Positions 13,475 to 21,458 of a stretch of 64,000 bases of DNA are shown here, piece by piece. The stretch is from Bacteroidales bacterium (GTDB lineage: Bacteria > Bacteroidota > Bacteroidia > Bacteroidales > P3). Numbering within the stretch: the stretch's first letter is position 1; each line of letters opens with the position of its first letter. The notes beneath the pieces were generated by a model. That model saw only the letters and a list, made by a program, of their open reading frames with translations, had not been told where the DNA came from and did not search any database. The position numbers were made by a program, and so were the translations under genes. The stretch is taken from the NCBI GenBank assembly GCA_017449975.1, contig JAFSYK010000084.1, forward strand, positions 31,928-95,927, read 5' to 3'.

Positions 13475-14081
13475 ATTTATGCAAATTCACTCCGATGATG
13501 TGCATGAACTCCTCGCGGGTTTTGGGGTCGTTGAGGAAGGCACCGGTGAAGTCGCTGGTGGTCGTCACCGAGTTCTGCTTCTGTACACCACGCATTGACA
13601 TGCACATGTGCTGTGCCTCGATCACCACCGCCACACCGTAAGGGTTGAGGGTGCGCTGGATGCAGTCCTTGATCTGCTTGGTGAGGCGTTCCTGCACCTG
13701 CAAGCGACGGGCGTAGGCGTCCACCACGCGCGGTATCTTGCTCAATCCCACGATGGTGCCGTTGGGTATATAGGCCACATGTGCCTTACCCACAAAGGGT
13801 ACCATGTGGTGCTCACAGAGCGAATATAGCTCGATGTCTTTCACCACCACCATCTGCTTGTAGTCCTCGTGGAACAGAGCGGAACGGATAATCTCCTCGG
13901 GGTCGAGGTCGTAGCCGTTGGTGAAGAAAAGCATCGCTTTGGCAATACGCTCGGGACTCTTCTGCAGCCCTTCACGGTTGGGGTCTTCGCCCAACAGTCG
14001 CAGAATGGCTTTGTAGTGTTCCGCCATCTCGGTCACACAAGCCTCGTCGTATTGATCAATTTTCAGATAGCCTTTTTCCAT
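13473..14081 (-). CDS. folE: GTP cyclohydrolase I
   Basis: A 202-residue enzyme for the first step of tetrahydrofolate synthesis, GTP to dihydroneopterin triphosphate. The zinc site is in CEHHMVPF near 92-99 and the second zinc-binding cysteine in [11 protein letters not shown]. The C terminus [18 protein letters not shown] completes the family signature. The TAG stop lies inside an AWTCACT repeat unit. Upstream is the rlmI-like gene. Confidence 0.97.
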   Translation of the reverse strand: MEKGYLKIDQYDEACVTEMAEHYKAILRLLGEDPNREGLQKSPERIAKAMLFFTNGYDLDPEEIIRSALFHEDYKQMVVVKDIELYSLCEHHMVPFVGKAHVAYIPNGTIVGLSKIPRVVDAYARRLQVQERLTKQIKDCIQRTLNPYGVAVVIEAQHMCMSMRGVQKQNSVTTTSDFTGAFLNDPKTREEFMHIIGVNLHK

Positions 14082-14087
14082 TTTGAA

Positions 14088-14119
14088 GGGTTATGGGTTA
14101 TTGGTTATGAGTTATTGAG
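14088..14119. repeat. 7-bp GGTTATK tandem array upstream of folE
   Basis: Four degenerate GGTTATG/GGTTATT/GAGTTAT units end about 7 nt before the folE ATG. They give a G-free leader on the folE strand. Confidence 0.75.
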
Positions 14120-14148
14120 TTAATTTTCTTATCGTTATAATAATTTTA

Positions 14149-15357
14149 CTATTCGACTTCCAGCAGCAGTCCTTTCAGGTATTCTCCTTCGGGGTGATGT
14201 ATGCTAACGGGATGATCCATGGCGTGGGGCAGCTGACGGACGATGCGCACACGACGGTGGGCATTCATCGCTGCCGTGAACACCATGGTCTGGAAGTCCT
14301 CTTTGCTGACGGCCTGACTGCAGCTGAAAGTCATCAGCAGTCCACCGGACGGCAACGCCTCCAATGCCCGCTGATTGATAGAACGATAGCCTTTCAGTCC
14401 CTGCTGCAGTGAACGGTGGTTCTTGGCAAAGGCCGGAGGGTCGAGGATAATAAAATCGAATGCTTGATTGCTTGATTGCTTAATTGTCTGAATGTATTGC
14501 AACACATCAGCGGCAGTGCCACTATGATTGCTGCAACCCGGGAAATTCAGCTCCACGTTGCGGTTGCAGAGTTCAATGGCTTTCTTGCTGATGTCGACCG
14601 TCTCCACATATTCGGCACCGCCACGCAATGCCGCCAGCGAGAAACCGCCGGTATAGCCGAAGCAGTTGAGGAGACGATGTCCGCCAGCCAGCTCCTGCAC
14701 CAAAGCTCGATTTTCGCGTTGGTCGACGAAGAAGCCCGTCTTCTGACCCTCGTAGAAGTTGATGAGCATCTTGACACCATTCTCGACGATGTCATGCTCC
14801 TGGGGCTCGATACCCCAGCGGTAGCCATCCTGACAGCCCCCTGGCACCGTGGCACTGCTCTTGTCGAAGACCGCCAGCAGGCGGTCGCCGAGCAGTTCGC
14901 GGAAGATCTCAACGAACAGGTCAAACATGCGGTGCATACCCACCGAATGAGCTTGCATCACCAACACCCCGTTGTACCAATCGCACACCAACCCCGGCAG
15001 ATAGTCGCCCTCGGCATGAACCAGACGAAACACATTGGTGGTCTGCGGGAGTGCCGAGTGGCAATAATCGAAGAATCCCAGTTGTTCGCGATAACGGATA
15101 GCCGAAGCCAGCCGTTCGCGGAAGAAGGCGTCATCCACATTCGGCGTGTCAAAACTCAGCACCTTGCAGATAATGCTCTCGTTCTGGTAGTGCCCTGTGG
15201 CCATCCACTCTCCGTGGTTGTCGACGACATCCACCAGTTCACCCTCCTGCGGATCGCCATCGATACGCTTCACCGCACCCGAGAATATCCAAGGGTGACG
15301 ACGCAAGATGGCTTTCTCTTTGCCCGGAGCTATGATAAGACGAGAACGCATGAACAC
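14149..15357 (-). CDS. Class I SAM-dependent rRNA methyltransferase (RlmI-like)
   Basis: A 402-residue protein of the RlmI/RlmK type. The N-terminal PUA domain (about 1-75, HPWIFSGAVKRIDGDPQEGELVDVVD) is followed by an EEHEE-like linker and a Rossmann methyltransferase. Motif I is LLNCFGYTGGFSLAALRGGA near 230, and the catalytic block is FIILDPPAFAKN near 300. It should methylate a cytosine C5 in 23S rRNA; the exact site is not deducible here. Odd: just before DPPAF, TIKQSSNQAF is encoded by three 8-bp repeat units (14458-14481), the same repeat found inside aguA. The rpe stop is immediately upstream, 1 nt away. Confidence 0.9.
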   Translation of the reverse strand: MFMRSRLIIAPGKEKAILRRHPWIFSGAVKRIDGDPQEGELVDVVDNHGEWMATGHYQNESIICKVLSFDTPNVDDAFFRERLASAIRYREQLGFFDYCHSALPQTTNVFRLVHAEGDYLPGLVCDWYNGVLVMQAHSVGMHRMFDLFVEIFRELLGDRLLAVFDKSSATVPGGCQDGYRWGIEPQEHDIVENGVKMLINFYEGQKTGFFVDQRENRALVQELAGGHRLLNCFGYTGGFSLAALRGGAEYVETVDISKKAIELCNRNVELNFPGCSNHSGTAADVLQYIQTIKQSSNQAFDFIILDPPAFAKNHRSLQQGLKGYRSINQRALEALPSGGLLMTFSCSQAVSKEDFQTMVFTAAMNAHRRVRIVRQLPHAMDHPVSIHHPEGEYLKGLLLEVE

Positions 15358-15358
15358 A

Positions 15359-16006
15359 TTAACGCATTTTTATTTCTCTAATCGTGTTTTGGGGATTTTC
15401 ACTTTTGAAGACGGCGTTGCCTGCCACCAGCACATCAGCACCGGCCTCATAGAGCAAGGGGGCGTTGGAGGTGTTGACACCGCCGTCCACCTCGATGAGG
15501 CACTGCGGGTTCTTGCGATTGCAGAGTTCCTTCAGCTGGCGCACCTTGTTGTAGGTATTCTCAATGAATTTCTGTCCACCAAATCCCGGATTGACACTCA
15601 TCAGCAGCACCAGGTCGCACTCCTGGATGATGTCTTCCAACAGACAGACGGCGGTGTGCGGATTGAGCACCACGCCTCCCTTCATGCCAGCGTCGTGTAT
15701 GGCATGGAGCGTGCGATCGAGATGACGGCAGGCTTCGTAGTGGACAGTCAAGATATCAGCACCCGCAGCCTTGAAATCGGCGACATAGCGGTCGGGGTCG
15801 ACAATCATCAGATGCACGTCGAGCGGCTTGGTGGCGTGCCGTTTGATGAATTTCACCACAGGCTGCCCAAACGAAATATTCGGCACAAAGACACCGTCCA
15901 TCACATCCACATGCAGCCAGTCGCACTCGCTGTCATTGAGCATCTCAATGTCGCGTTGCAGGTTGCCAAAGTCAGCCGATAAAAGAGAAGGGGAAACTAA
16001 TTTCAT
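15359..16006 (-). CDS. rpe: Ribulose-phosphate 3-epimerase
   Basis: A 215-residue TIM-barrel enzyme of the pentose phosphate pathway. It interconverts ribulose 5-phosphate and xylulose 5-phosphate. Visible signatures are SPSLLSADFGNL, the metal-binding LHVDVMDGVFVPN, HLMIVDPDRY, MSVNPGFGGQKFI and EVDGGVNTSNAP. It ends 1 nt before the rlmI-like gene, so the two are a tight operon. Confidence 0.97.
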   Translation of the reverse strand: MKLVSPSLLSADFGNLQRDIEMLNDSECDWLHVDVMDGVFVPNISFGQPVVKFIKRHATKPLDVHLMIVDPDRYVADFKAAGADILTVHYEACRHLDRTLHAIHDAGMKGGVVLNPHTAVCLLEDIIQECDLVLLMSVNPGFGGQKFIENTYNKVRQLKELCNRKNPQCLIEVDGGVNTSNAPLLYEAGADVLVAGNAVFKSENPQNTIREIKMR

Positions 16007-16018
16007 TGAATAAATAAA

Positions 16019-16180
16019 TGGTTAGTGGTTATTGGTTAGTGGTTATTGAGTTAAGGCGAATGAAGGGTTATGGGTTATTTATTTTGAATTTAGTAGTTAA
16101 GTAGTAAAGTAGTTATGTAGTTAAGGCAAATGAAAGGTTATGGGTTGTTTTTCTGTAGGGGCGTACTCCTGTGTACGCCC
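16019..16180. repeat. GGTTATK array, GTAGTTAA words and a GTACGC hairpin
   Basis: The rpe-yitT spacer holds GGTTAGT/GGTTATT units (16019-16080), then degenerate TAGTTAAG words (16086-16135). Near 16155-16182 lies a phrase that also occurs at 6750-6780 (TGTAGGGGCGTAC... with TGTGTACGC), which suggests a second small dispersed element. Confidence 0.6.
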
Positions 16181-16187
16181 GACAAAA

Positions 16188-17072
16188 TCAGATCTTCATT
16201 TTTTCGAAATTCTTTCCGTAGACGCCTTGGACTTTGCTGACGGAGACAAAGGCGTTGGTGTCGATACGGTGGATGATGCGCATCACGTGCGGTTTGTCGG
16301 TGCGGTGCACCATCATCAACAACACCTTCTGTCCGCGGTGCGTGTAGCAGCCTTCGCCGTCGAGCAGCGTGGCGCCGCGTCCCACCTCTTCAGACACCGT
16401 CTTGCCGATCTCCTCATTGAGGGCCGAGAAAACCATGATCTGGTACGACTGGCGGTTGCCGTCGACAACCATATCCAGCACGTAGGTCATCACCACCATC
16501 ACGACATAGCCGTAGACGATATTCTCTATCTTGTAGGAGATAAAATAGGAGCAGCCCACAATCACCAAGTCAATCAACATGATGACCTTACCCGGCGAGA
16601 TGTTATAATACTTGCTGATGATAAGCGCTATGATATCTGTACCACCCGAGTTGCCACCCATCGAGAAGGTCAGTCCGATGCCCAGGCCACACAAGGCGCC
16701 ACCGATGATGGCACACATGAAGCCACCGAAATCCGACACATCGAACAGCATATCCACATGCAGCACCTGCTGCCAGAGGATAAAGAAGAGCGACGAGCCG
16801 ATTATGCCATAGATGGTGTTGGCACCGAACTTAGAGCCCAAGACCTTGAAGCCGATGGCCAGCAGGATGGCGTTGAACACAAAGTTCATCACACCGATGG
16901 GCAGATGAATGCCCACAGCGTAGTAGAGGATGGCCGACATACCGCTGACGCCACCACCCACAATCTGTGCCGGCAACATAAAGGCCGACCAAGCAAAGGT
17001 GTAGATGGCCAGTCCCAAAGTGATGACCACGTAGGAGAGGATGATGTTGCTACGTTTCTTGAAGATTTGCAT
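16188..17072 (-). CDS. YitT family membrane protein (DUF161/DUF2179)
   Basis: A 294-residue inner-membrane protein with five or six hydrophobic segments between residues 10 and 195. Repeats of the family glycine-rich signature are visible (GGGVSGMSAILYY near 39-51 and GGNSGGTDIIALIISKY near 133-149). A cytoplasmic DUF2179 domain of about 80 residues ends the protein (GATLLDGEGCYTHRGQKVLLMMVHR). The function of this family is not firmly known; transport has been proposed. It is followed by rpe and preceded by yggS, with arrays on both sides. Confidence 0.85.
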   Translation of the reverse strand: MQIFKKRSNIILSYVVITLGLAIYTFAWSAFMLPAQIVGGGVSGMSAILYYAVGIHLPIGVMNFVFNAILLAIGFKVLGSKFGANTIYGIIGSSLFFILWQQVLHVDMLFDVSDFGGFMCAIIGGALCGLGIGLTFSMGGNSGGTDIIALIISKYYNISPGKVIMLIDLVIVGCSYFISYKIENIVYGYVVMVVMTYVLDMVVDGNRQSYQIMVFSALNEEIGKTVSEEVGRGATLLDGEGCYTHRGQKVLLMMVHRTDKPHVMRIIHRIDTNAFVSVSKVQGVYGKNFEKMKI

Positions 17073-17082
17073 GGGGAGATTG

Positions 17083-17273
17083 GTTATTGGTTATGGGTTA
17101 TTGGTTATTGAGGGGTTAATGGTTATGGGTTATGGGTTATGGGTTATTGGTTATTGAAGGTTGGATGGGTTAATGGTTATAGGTTATGGGTTATTGAGGG
17201 GTTAAGGGTTTCATGTTTCAGGTTTTTCGTAATTACGTTATAACGTTATAACGATAATTTCAACTCTCAACTC
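17083..17273. repeat. Stacked arrays: GGTTATK (long), CGTWATWA, TTGAGAR
   Basis: From the yitT start outward are about 19 GGTTATK-type units (17083-17205), then 8-bp CGTAATTA/CGTTATAA units (17228-17253), then a rewritten TTGAGAR array that runs into the yggS stop codon (TGA from TTGAGAG). The order matches the yfcC/CYTH spacer near 25.4 kb. Confidence 0.8.
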
Positions 17274-17954
17274 TCAATTATTATAGTTTCTTGCTCCGAA
17301 GATGGCGCTGCCGACACGGATCAGCGTGGCGCCCTCTTCCATGGCAATGGGATAGTCGTGGCTCATGCCCATCGAGATTTCGCGGAACGAGTCAGCGTTG
17401 GCAAAATAGCGTTGCTTCAACTGGGTGAATAGGTTGCGAAGGTGGGCAAACTCGCTGCGGATCAGCTGCGTGTTCTCGGTGTTGGTAGCCATACCCATCA
17501 CACCGACGATGCGCACATGTTGCATGGCACGGTATTCATCCGACTGCAGCAAGGCTTCCGCCTCCTGTTGATCCAAACCGAACTTCGTCTCCTCGGTGGC
17601 GATGTGGAACTGCAGCAGACAGTCGATGACACGGTTATGCTTGGCGGCCTCCTTGTCGACCACCTGCAATAACGACAAGCTGTCGATGCTGTGTATCAAC
17701 GAGACATATTCGGCGATGTACTTCACCTTGTTGCTCTGCAGATGACCAATGAAGTGCCACTCGATATCATTGGGCAGCACGGCATGCTTGTCGCGCATCT
17801 CCAGCGCGTGGTTCTCGCCGAACAGCCGTTGTCCAGCGTCGTAGGCCTGTTGCACATCCTCCACAGGCTTGGTCTTCGAAACAGCGATAAGGCGCACCCC
17901 CTCGCGCAGCGAGGCGCGCACCGTCGCCAAGTTCTCTTGAATGGAATGTTCCAT
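17274..17954 (-). CDS. YggS family pyridoxal phosphate homeostasis protein
   Basis: A 226-residue PLP-binding TIM-barrel protein. The PLP lysine is in AVSKTKPVEDVQQAYDAG near residue 27, followed by LFGENHALEM, WHFIGHLQSNKVKYI and the C-terminal phosphate-binding EISMGMSHDYPIAMEEGATLIRVGSAIFG. It buffers free PLP and has no known catalytic activity. A -7 box (TATCTTTG, minus strand 18029-18022) lies 68 nt upstream. Confidence 0.95.
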   Translation of the reverse strand: MEHSIQENLATVRASLREGVRLIAVSKTKPVEDVQQAYDAGQRLFGENHALEMRDKHAVLPNDIEWHFIGHLQSNKVKYIAEYVSLIHSIDSLSLLQVVDKEAAKHNRVIDCLLQFHIATEETKFGLDQQEAEALLQSDEYRAMQHVRIVGVMGMATNTENTQLIRSEFAHLRNLFTQLKQRYFANADSFREISMGMSHDYPIAMEEGATLIRVGSAIFGARNYNN

Positions 17955-18021
17955 AATATCAAACCAAATATTGATACGTTGATATGTTTAATGTATTGTC
18001 TAATCACGAATCACTAAACTG

Positions 18022-18029
18022 CAAAGATA
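18022..18029 (-). promoter_or_regulatory. Bacteroidota -7 box for yggS
   Basis: TATCTTTG on the minus strand, matching TAnnTTTG. It places the transcription start near 18016 and gives a leader of about 60 nt. Confidence 0.65.
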
Positions 18030-18159
18030 CATTTTTTCACGCAAACTCATCCGAAAAACAGATAAAAATACACCATTCGCTCCATCGAAGTCCCCAAATA
18101 ACAAAACAGAGGCAGCCTACCAAAGGTCGCCCCGCTTCAAATTGAACGATAACAAATTC

Positions 18160-18200
18160 GGCAAAAAATTATAATATTTGCCAAATAAGTTATATATTTG
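18160..18200 (+). promoter_or_regulatory. Overlapping inverted repeats and -7 box of the AbiEi-type operon
   Basis: Two inverted repeats overlap here: GGCAAA...TTTGCC (18160-18182) and CAAATA...TATTTG (18182-18200). The right arm of the second is part of the -7 box TATATTTG (18193-18200). AbiEi-type antitoxins are known to repress their own operon by binding inverted repeats, so this is the probable operator. It also shows that the in-frame TTG at 18178 is upstream of the transcription start and cannot be the start codon. Confidence 0.6.
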
Positions 18201-18222
18201 CATCAAGATATTGGACAGGCAA

Positions 18223-18945
18223 ATGACGGTAATTAATCATATAATCAACTATGCATCAATATGCAACGCACCATTCCGAAGATGTAATCTTATGCGGTAT
18301 TTAGTCGCAAACGGTGTGTCGGAGGCATCAGCACATGTGATGTTGAACCGCCTGGTGAAGCAAGGAACGTTACAGAAGACGGGTTACGGCCTGTACGCTC
18401 TTCCAGAAAAAAGCAAGATGCCATTCGTATACAAAGCATCCGAAGCAGAAAAGTCAGTGGCACAGCAGATTAGAAAGAAGTTCCTTTTCGCTGACTTCTG
18501 TGTCTGGAGCCCATCCGCTTTGGTACCCTATATGAACCACATTCCTGCCCTTCATATAACTTTTGTAGATATAGAACGTGTGGCGATGGAGTCAGCATTT
18601 CTCACCTTGCAGTCAAACAACCCGTCGATGCACATCCTGTTGAATCCCACCGCACAGGAGTGCGAGCGGTATATCACCACCAAGGAACTCCTGATAGTAC
18701 GTCCGCTCGTCAACGAAGCACCCATCACCGAAGTGGATGGAACCCCGGTGCCCACATTGGAGAAAATGCTGGTGGATGCAGCTGGCGACAAAGAGATGGC
18801 TTTTGCCCAAGGATCGGAACTCTACACGATATTTGAGACTGCTTTCCGTTCGCACACCGTGGGCAAAGCCCGTCTGCTTCGTTATGCCTCTCGACGTAAC
18901 CGCAAGGAGCAAATCCTCAAAATACTCAAAACCATCGAATCATGA
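18223..18945 (+). CDS. Type IV toxin-antitoxin AbiEi-like antitoxin / DUF6577-type protein
   Basis: A 240-residue protein starting at the ATG 23 nt after the -7 box. The N-terminal 70 residues form a winged helix-turn-helix (FRRCNLMRYLVANGVSEASAHVMLNRLVKQGTLQKTGYGLYAL), as in transcriptional-regulator antitoxins. The rest is an alpha/beta domain with PTLEKMLVDAAGD near 185-198, a block typical of AbiEi-like proteins. Its TGA overlaps the ATG of the next gene (ATGA), the usual coupling of AbiE pairs. The antitoxin is intact while the toxin is broken, so it may now be an orphan repressor. Confidence 0.65.
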   Translation: MTVINHIINYASICNAPFRRCNLMRYLVANGVSEASAHVMLNRLVKQGTLQKTGYGLYALPEKSKMPFVYKASEAEKSVAQQIRKKFLFADFCVWSPSALVPYMNHIPALHITFVDIERVAMESAFLTLQSNNPSMHILLNPTAQECERYITTKELLIVRPLVNEAPITEVDGTPVPTLEKMLVDAAGDKEMAFAQGSELYTIFETAFRSHTVGKARLLRYASRRNRKEQILKILKTIES

Positions 18946-19157
18946 TACATCATGACAGCAGGACATTGGCCTGGATTGAACAGGCTGCAAGCGACAACCA
19001 TGTGAGAGATATCGCATTGGTGGAGAAGACTATCCGTGCCTTCTCGTTGCTCGAGGCACTGGTACGTTCAGGGTGTCCGTTGATTTTTAAAGGCGATACC
19101 GCCGAGATGCTGCACTTGAAGAGCGCCAAACGACTCTCCATAGGATACAGAAACTGA
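18942..19157 (+). pseudogene. Truncated AbiEii-type nucleotidyltransferase toxin
   Basis: Only 71 codons remain of a toxin normally near 280. The segment ALVEKTIRAFSLLEALVRSGCPLIFKG is the AbiEii N terminus. The family's next block, GGTxL...KRLSxDID, carries the metal-binding aspartates. Here it reads GDTAEM...KRLSIGYRN followed by a stop. So the invariant glycine is changed to aspartate and the protein ends exactly where the catalytic aspartates should begin. It cannot be active. Nothing like the missing 200 residues is seen in any frame downstream. Confidence 0.7.
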
Positions 19158-19341
19158 TGTAAGTAATGATTCCGTATAACAATACTATACCGAAGGCACC
19201 AAGTTCCAATAACCCAAGACAATGGTTTGGGGACTAAAAAAACAGCAATATATATGTATCTCGGAGAGAAGCGCTCTCGAAATATAATTTGCGTTTAAAT
19301 AGATTTTAGAGAATAACTTCTGTTTTTTGTGAAAAAAACAT

Positions 19342-19349
19342 TATCTTTG
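19342..19349 (+). promoter_or_regulatory. -7 box for the structured RNA
   Basis: TATCTTTG on the plus strand, preceded by TTTTTTG at 19323-19329. The spacing to that upstream element is shorter than usual. The start would be near 19356. Confidence 0.6.
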
Positions 19350-19356
19350 CATCGTC

Positions 19357-19632
19357 GTTTCAAACATCTGACACCCTATTATTAGGTAAAAGATTTTGCG
19401 GCAAAGACATATTAAAAGACGTGTACTACGCCTTATCTGCGGCTTCTAGAACTTCGCAAATTCTTTAATCACACCGCGATAAAGCAATGGTCCGCGTCCA
19501 TGTGGAAGATATATACTATTTGTATATATCACCAGCGTGGGCTTCGGTATTGCTTATCTTGTGTGATTGGGCAATGCGAAGGCCTTAGAAGCGGGATAAG
19601 CAAGCATAGCAGGATCCCGCGCTTCTTTTTTT
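19357..19632 (+). ncRNA. Rod-like structured RNA, possibly 6S RNA
   Basis: The region has no good coding frame but folds into one long rod. Perfectly paired arms, from outside in, are 19432-19437/19595-19600, 19442-19448/19586-19592, 19452-19458/19575-19581, 19467-19474/19561-19568 and 19482-19488/19549-19555, separated by small internal loops. The tip carries an 8-bp hairpin (GATATATA...TATATATC). A terminator follows at once. A long rod of nested helices with internal bubbles and no protein is what 6S RNA, the RNA-polymerase-binding regulator, looks like. The large central bubble is not clear, though, so the identity is tentative. The 5' end may be at the promoter (about 19357) or close to 19430 after processing. 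Confidence 0.5.
19588..19632 (+). terminator. Rho-independent terminator of the structured RNA
   Basis: GAAGCGGGA (19588-19596) pairs with TCCCGCGCTTC (19615-19625, with a 2-nt bulge) and is followed by seven T. Its left arm is also the 3' strand of the outermost helix of the rod, so the two structures exclude each other. Confidence 0.75.
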
Positions 19633-19733
19633 ATGTTTTTATGGTTATCAACGTCATCTGGCAGTTTCGGGGTCACTGCTAGGCCATAAGGTGTCTACCA
19701 TCGTGTTTGATAGACCATTCTAAAACTATTAAA

Positions 19734-20321
19734 ATGAAAAAAAACAGAAGAACAATCCGCCTATTGACGGCTGTTTGCTTTGCGACGCTACTGGCATCGT
19801 GTGGTGCAAACAAAAAAATTTCACAAACCAAAGCCGATGATGCTTTTGAAATCAAAAACACACCCTGCGAATGCAAAGATACGCAGGAAATCATCCGTGC
19901 CCGTGGCATGCGTGAAAGTATGGACCAGCAGATGGCCCAACAGATGGCCCGCAGCAACGCACTCGATCAATTGGCCTCTAAAATCCGTACAGCCGTTAGA
20001 TCGACAATCAACGACTACTTCCTTAACCGCAACGTGAACATGAACGAGGAATCGAAACGTAAATTCGAAGGTCAAATCATGCAAGATATCGACCTAACCA
20101 TCTCGGGCTACCGAACCTTCTGCGAAAAATACACGCTAAGCAAACGTCCCGACGGATCAAAAGTGTATAAATGCTATTACGCAATTGAAATAGATAAAGA
20201 AGACATTGCCCGCTCGGTATACCACAGCCTCACGAAGGACGAAAAGAACGACCTGGACTACGACTACGAAAAATTCAACGAGAGTTTTAACAAGGGTCTT
20301 CGTCGTGCCGCCAACAACTAA
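19734..20321 (+). CDS. LPP20-like lipoprotein
   Basis: A 195-residue lipoprotein. Start is the ATG at 19734: MKKNRR, a hydrophobic stretch and a lipobox LLASC with the acylated Cys near residue 22. The remainder is helical at first (RGMRESMDQQMAQQMARSNALDQLASKIRTAV) and ends with FCEKYTLSKRPDGSKVYKCYYAIEIDKEDIARSV, which resembles LPP20-type domains of outer-membrane lipoproteins. It heads a three-gene cassette with spacings of 8 and 31 nt to the next two genes. Role unknown. Confidence 0.6.
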   Translation: MKKNRRTIRLLTAVCFATLLASCGANKKISQTKADDAFEIKNTPCECKDTQEIIRARGMRESMDQQMAQQMARSNALDQLASKIRTAVRSTINDYFLNRNVNMNEESKRKFEGQIMQDIDLTISGYRTFCEKYTLSKRPDGSKVYKCYYAIEIDKEDIARSVYHSLTKDEKNDLDYDYEKFNESFNKGLRRAANN

Positions 20322-20329
20322 ATAGAACT

Positions 20330-21427
20330 ATGGTAAAACGTTTGATAGTTATTTGCATTGCATTGTTGCCATTACTGGCAGCCGCGCAAGGGCAGAAACC
20401 CAAATGGTGTGACGCTGAGGCTCGGCGACAAATGTATCCAGAAGACGAATACTTTGTAGGCTACCAGTCTGGATTTATCCGCAATGGGGAAAGTTTAGAC
20501 GAGGCTGTTGCACGCATCAAGACCGAAGCACAGGGCGATGCGGCCCAACGAATCCAGGTCCACATACACAGTACGACCGTTGATGCAGTACAAAGTGCAC
20601 AGCAACAGACAGCAAAAGGCCTTGATGAAGACATCGTTCGGTTGTTTCGACAACAAACCAACACCACAGCGACTCTCGACATCCCCAACTTGCAGGCTTT
20701 GACATGGAACAACCCTTCGACAAGAGAGGTGGCAGCCGTTGTATACACCCGCCGGAGTGACTTTGTCCGTTTCTATGATCGGCAAATCGAGTCGATACTT
20801 GGCAAAATGGAAGTAGCAATCGAATCAGCACTCGAATACGAGCGGCAAGGGTCGCAGATCAAAGGCCGTACCACCGCTGAGGATGCTCTAAGGCTTGGTC
20901 CGCAGGTGGAGTATGCCCAACGGATGGTAGCACTGGCTGATGTCAACGCCACACTGAATGATCTGCAGATGTCCCGCTACACATCCGTAGTGAAGCAGTT
21001 GTCAGACATCGTGGCTCGCTTGCGACACGCCACGGCATTTTTCATCCAATGTTCGGCCACCACAATCGGCGACAAAAAGTACCCTTTGCTTGACAAGGAC
21101 GTACGTGGACAGCTATCGGCCCAAGGATGCCATTTCACCGATGACCGGCTATCGGCCGACTGGATTATTGAAATCGATGCCAGCGTGATAGAAACCACTC
21201 ATCAGGAGGGTATGATGTACTTCTCCTACGTCGACGGTTCCATTACCATATACAATGGAACAACCGGAAAAAAACTAATCGACGACCGTCTCTCAACACT
21301 CGGCGACGGTGTCAACTACGATGGTATCAAAGGTGGCGACATCAGTTTTGAAAGGGCCGCCCGCATTGCCTATCGCAATGCCGCACGCATCATTGCCGAA
21401 TCCATTCTCGCACTTGTACTAGAATAA
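20330..21427 (+). CDS. Secreted FlgT/LPP20-like protein of unknown function
   Basis: A 365-residue protein with a signal peptide (MVKRLIVICIALLPLLAAAQ). An N-terminal domain (about 20-150) has the pattern EYFVGYQSGFIRNGESLDEAVARIKTEAQGDAAQRIQVHI, like the start of FlgT/LPP20 domains in which the alanine-rich helix follows a short strand. A coiled middle region (150-235) precedes a C-terminal alpha/beta domain (240-365) containing DDRLSADWIIEIDASV and ERAARIAYRNAARIIAESI, as in secreted FlgT/CsgG-like modules. Part of the 19734-22427 cassette. I cannot assign a precise role. Confidence 0.5.
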   Translation: MVKRLIVICIALLPLLAAAQGQKPKWCDAEARRQMYPEDEYFVGYQSGFIRNGESLDEAVARIKTEAQGDAAQRIQVHIHSTTVDAVQSAQQQTAKGLDEDIVRLFRQQTNTTATLDIPNLQALTWNNPSTREVAAVVYTRRSDFVRFYDRQIESILGKMEVAIESALEYERQGSQIKGRTTAEDALRLGPQVEYAQRMVALADVNATLNDLQMSRYTSVVKQLSDIVARLRHATAFFIQCSATTIGDKKYPLLDKDVRGQLSAQGCHFTDDRLSADWIIEIDASVIETTHQEGMMYFSYVDGSITIYNGTTGKKLIDDRLSTLGDGVNYDGIKGGDISFERAARIAYRNAARIIAESILALVLE

Positions 21428-21458
21428 TCAATCTAACTAAACACCAATTTTATTTAAA

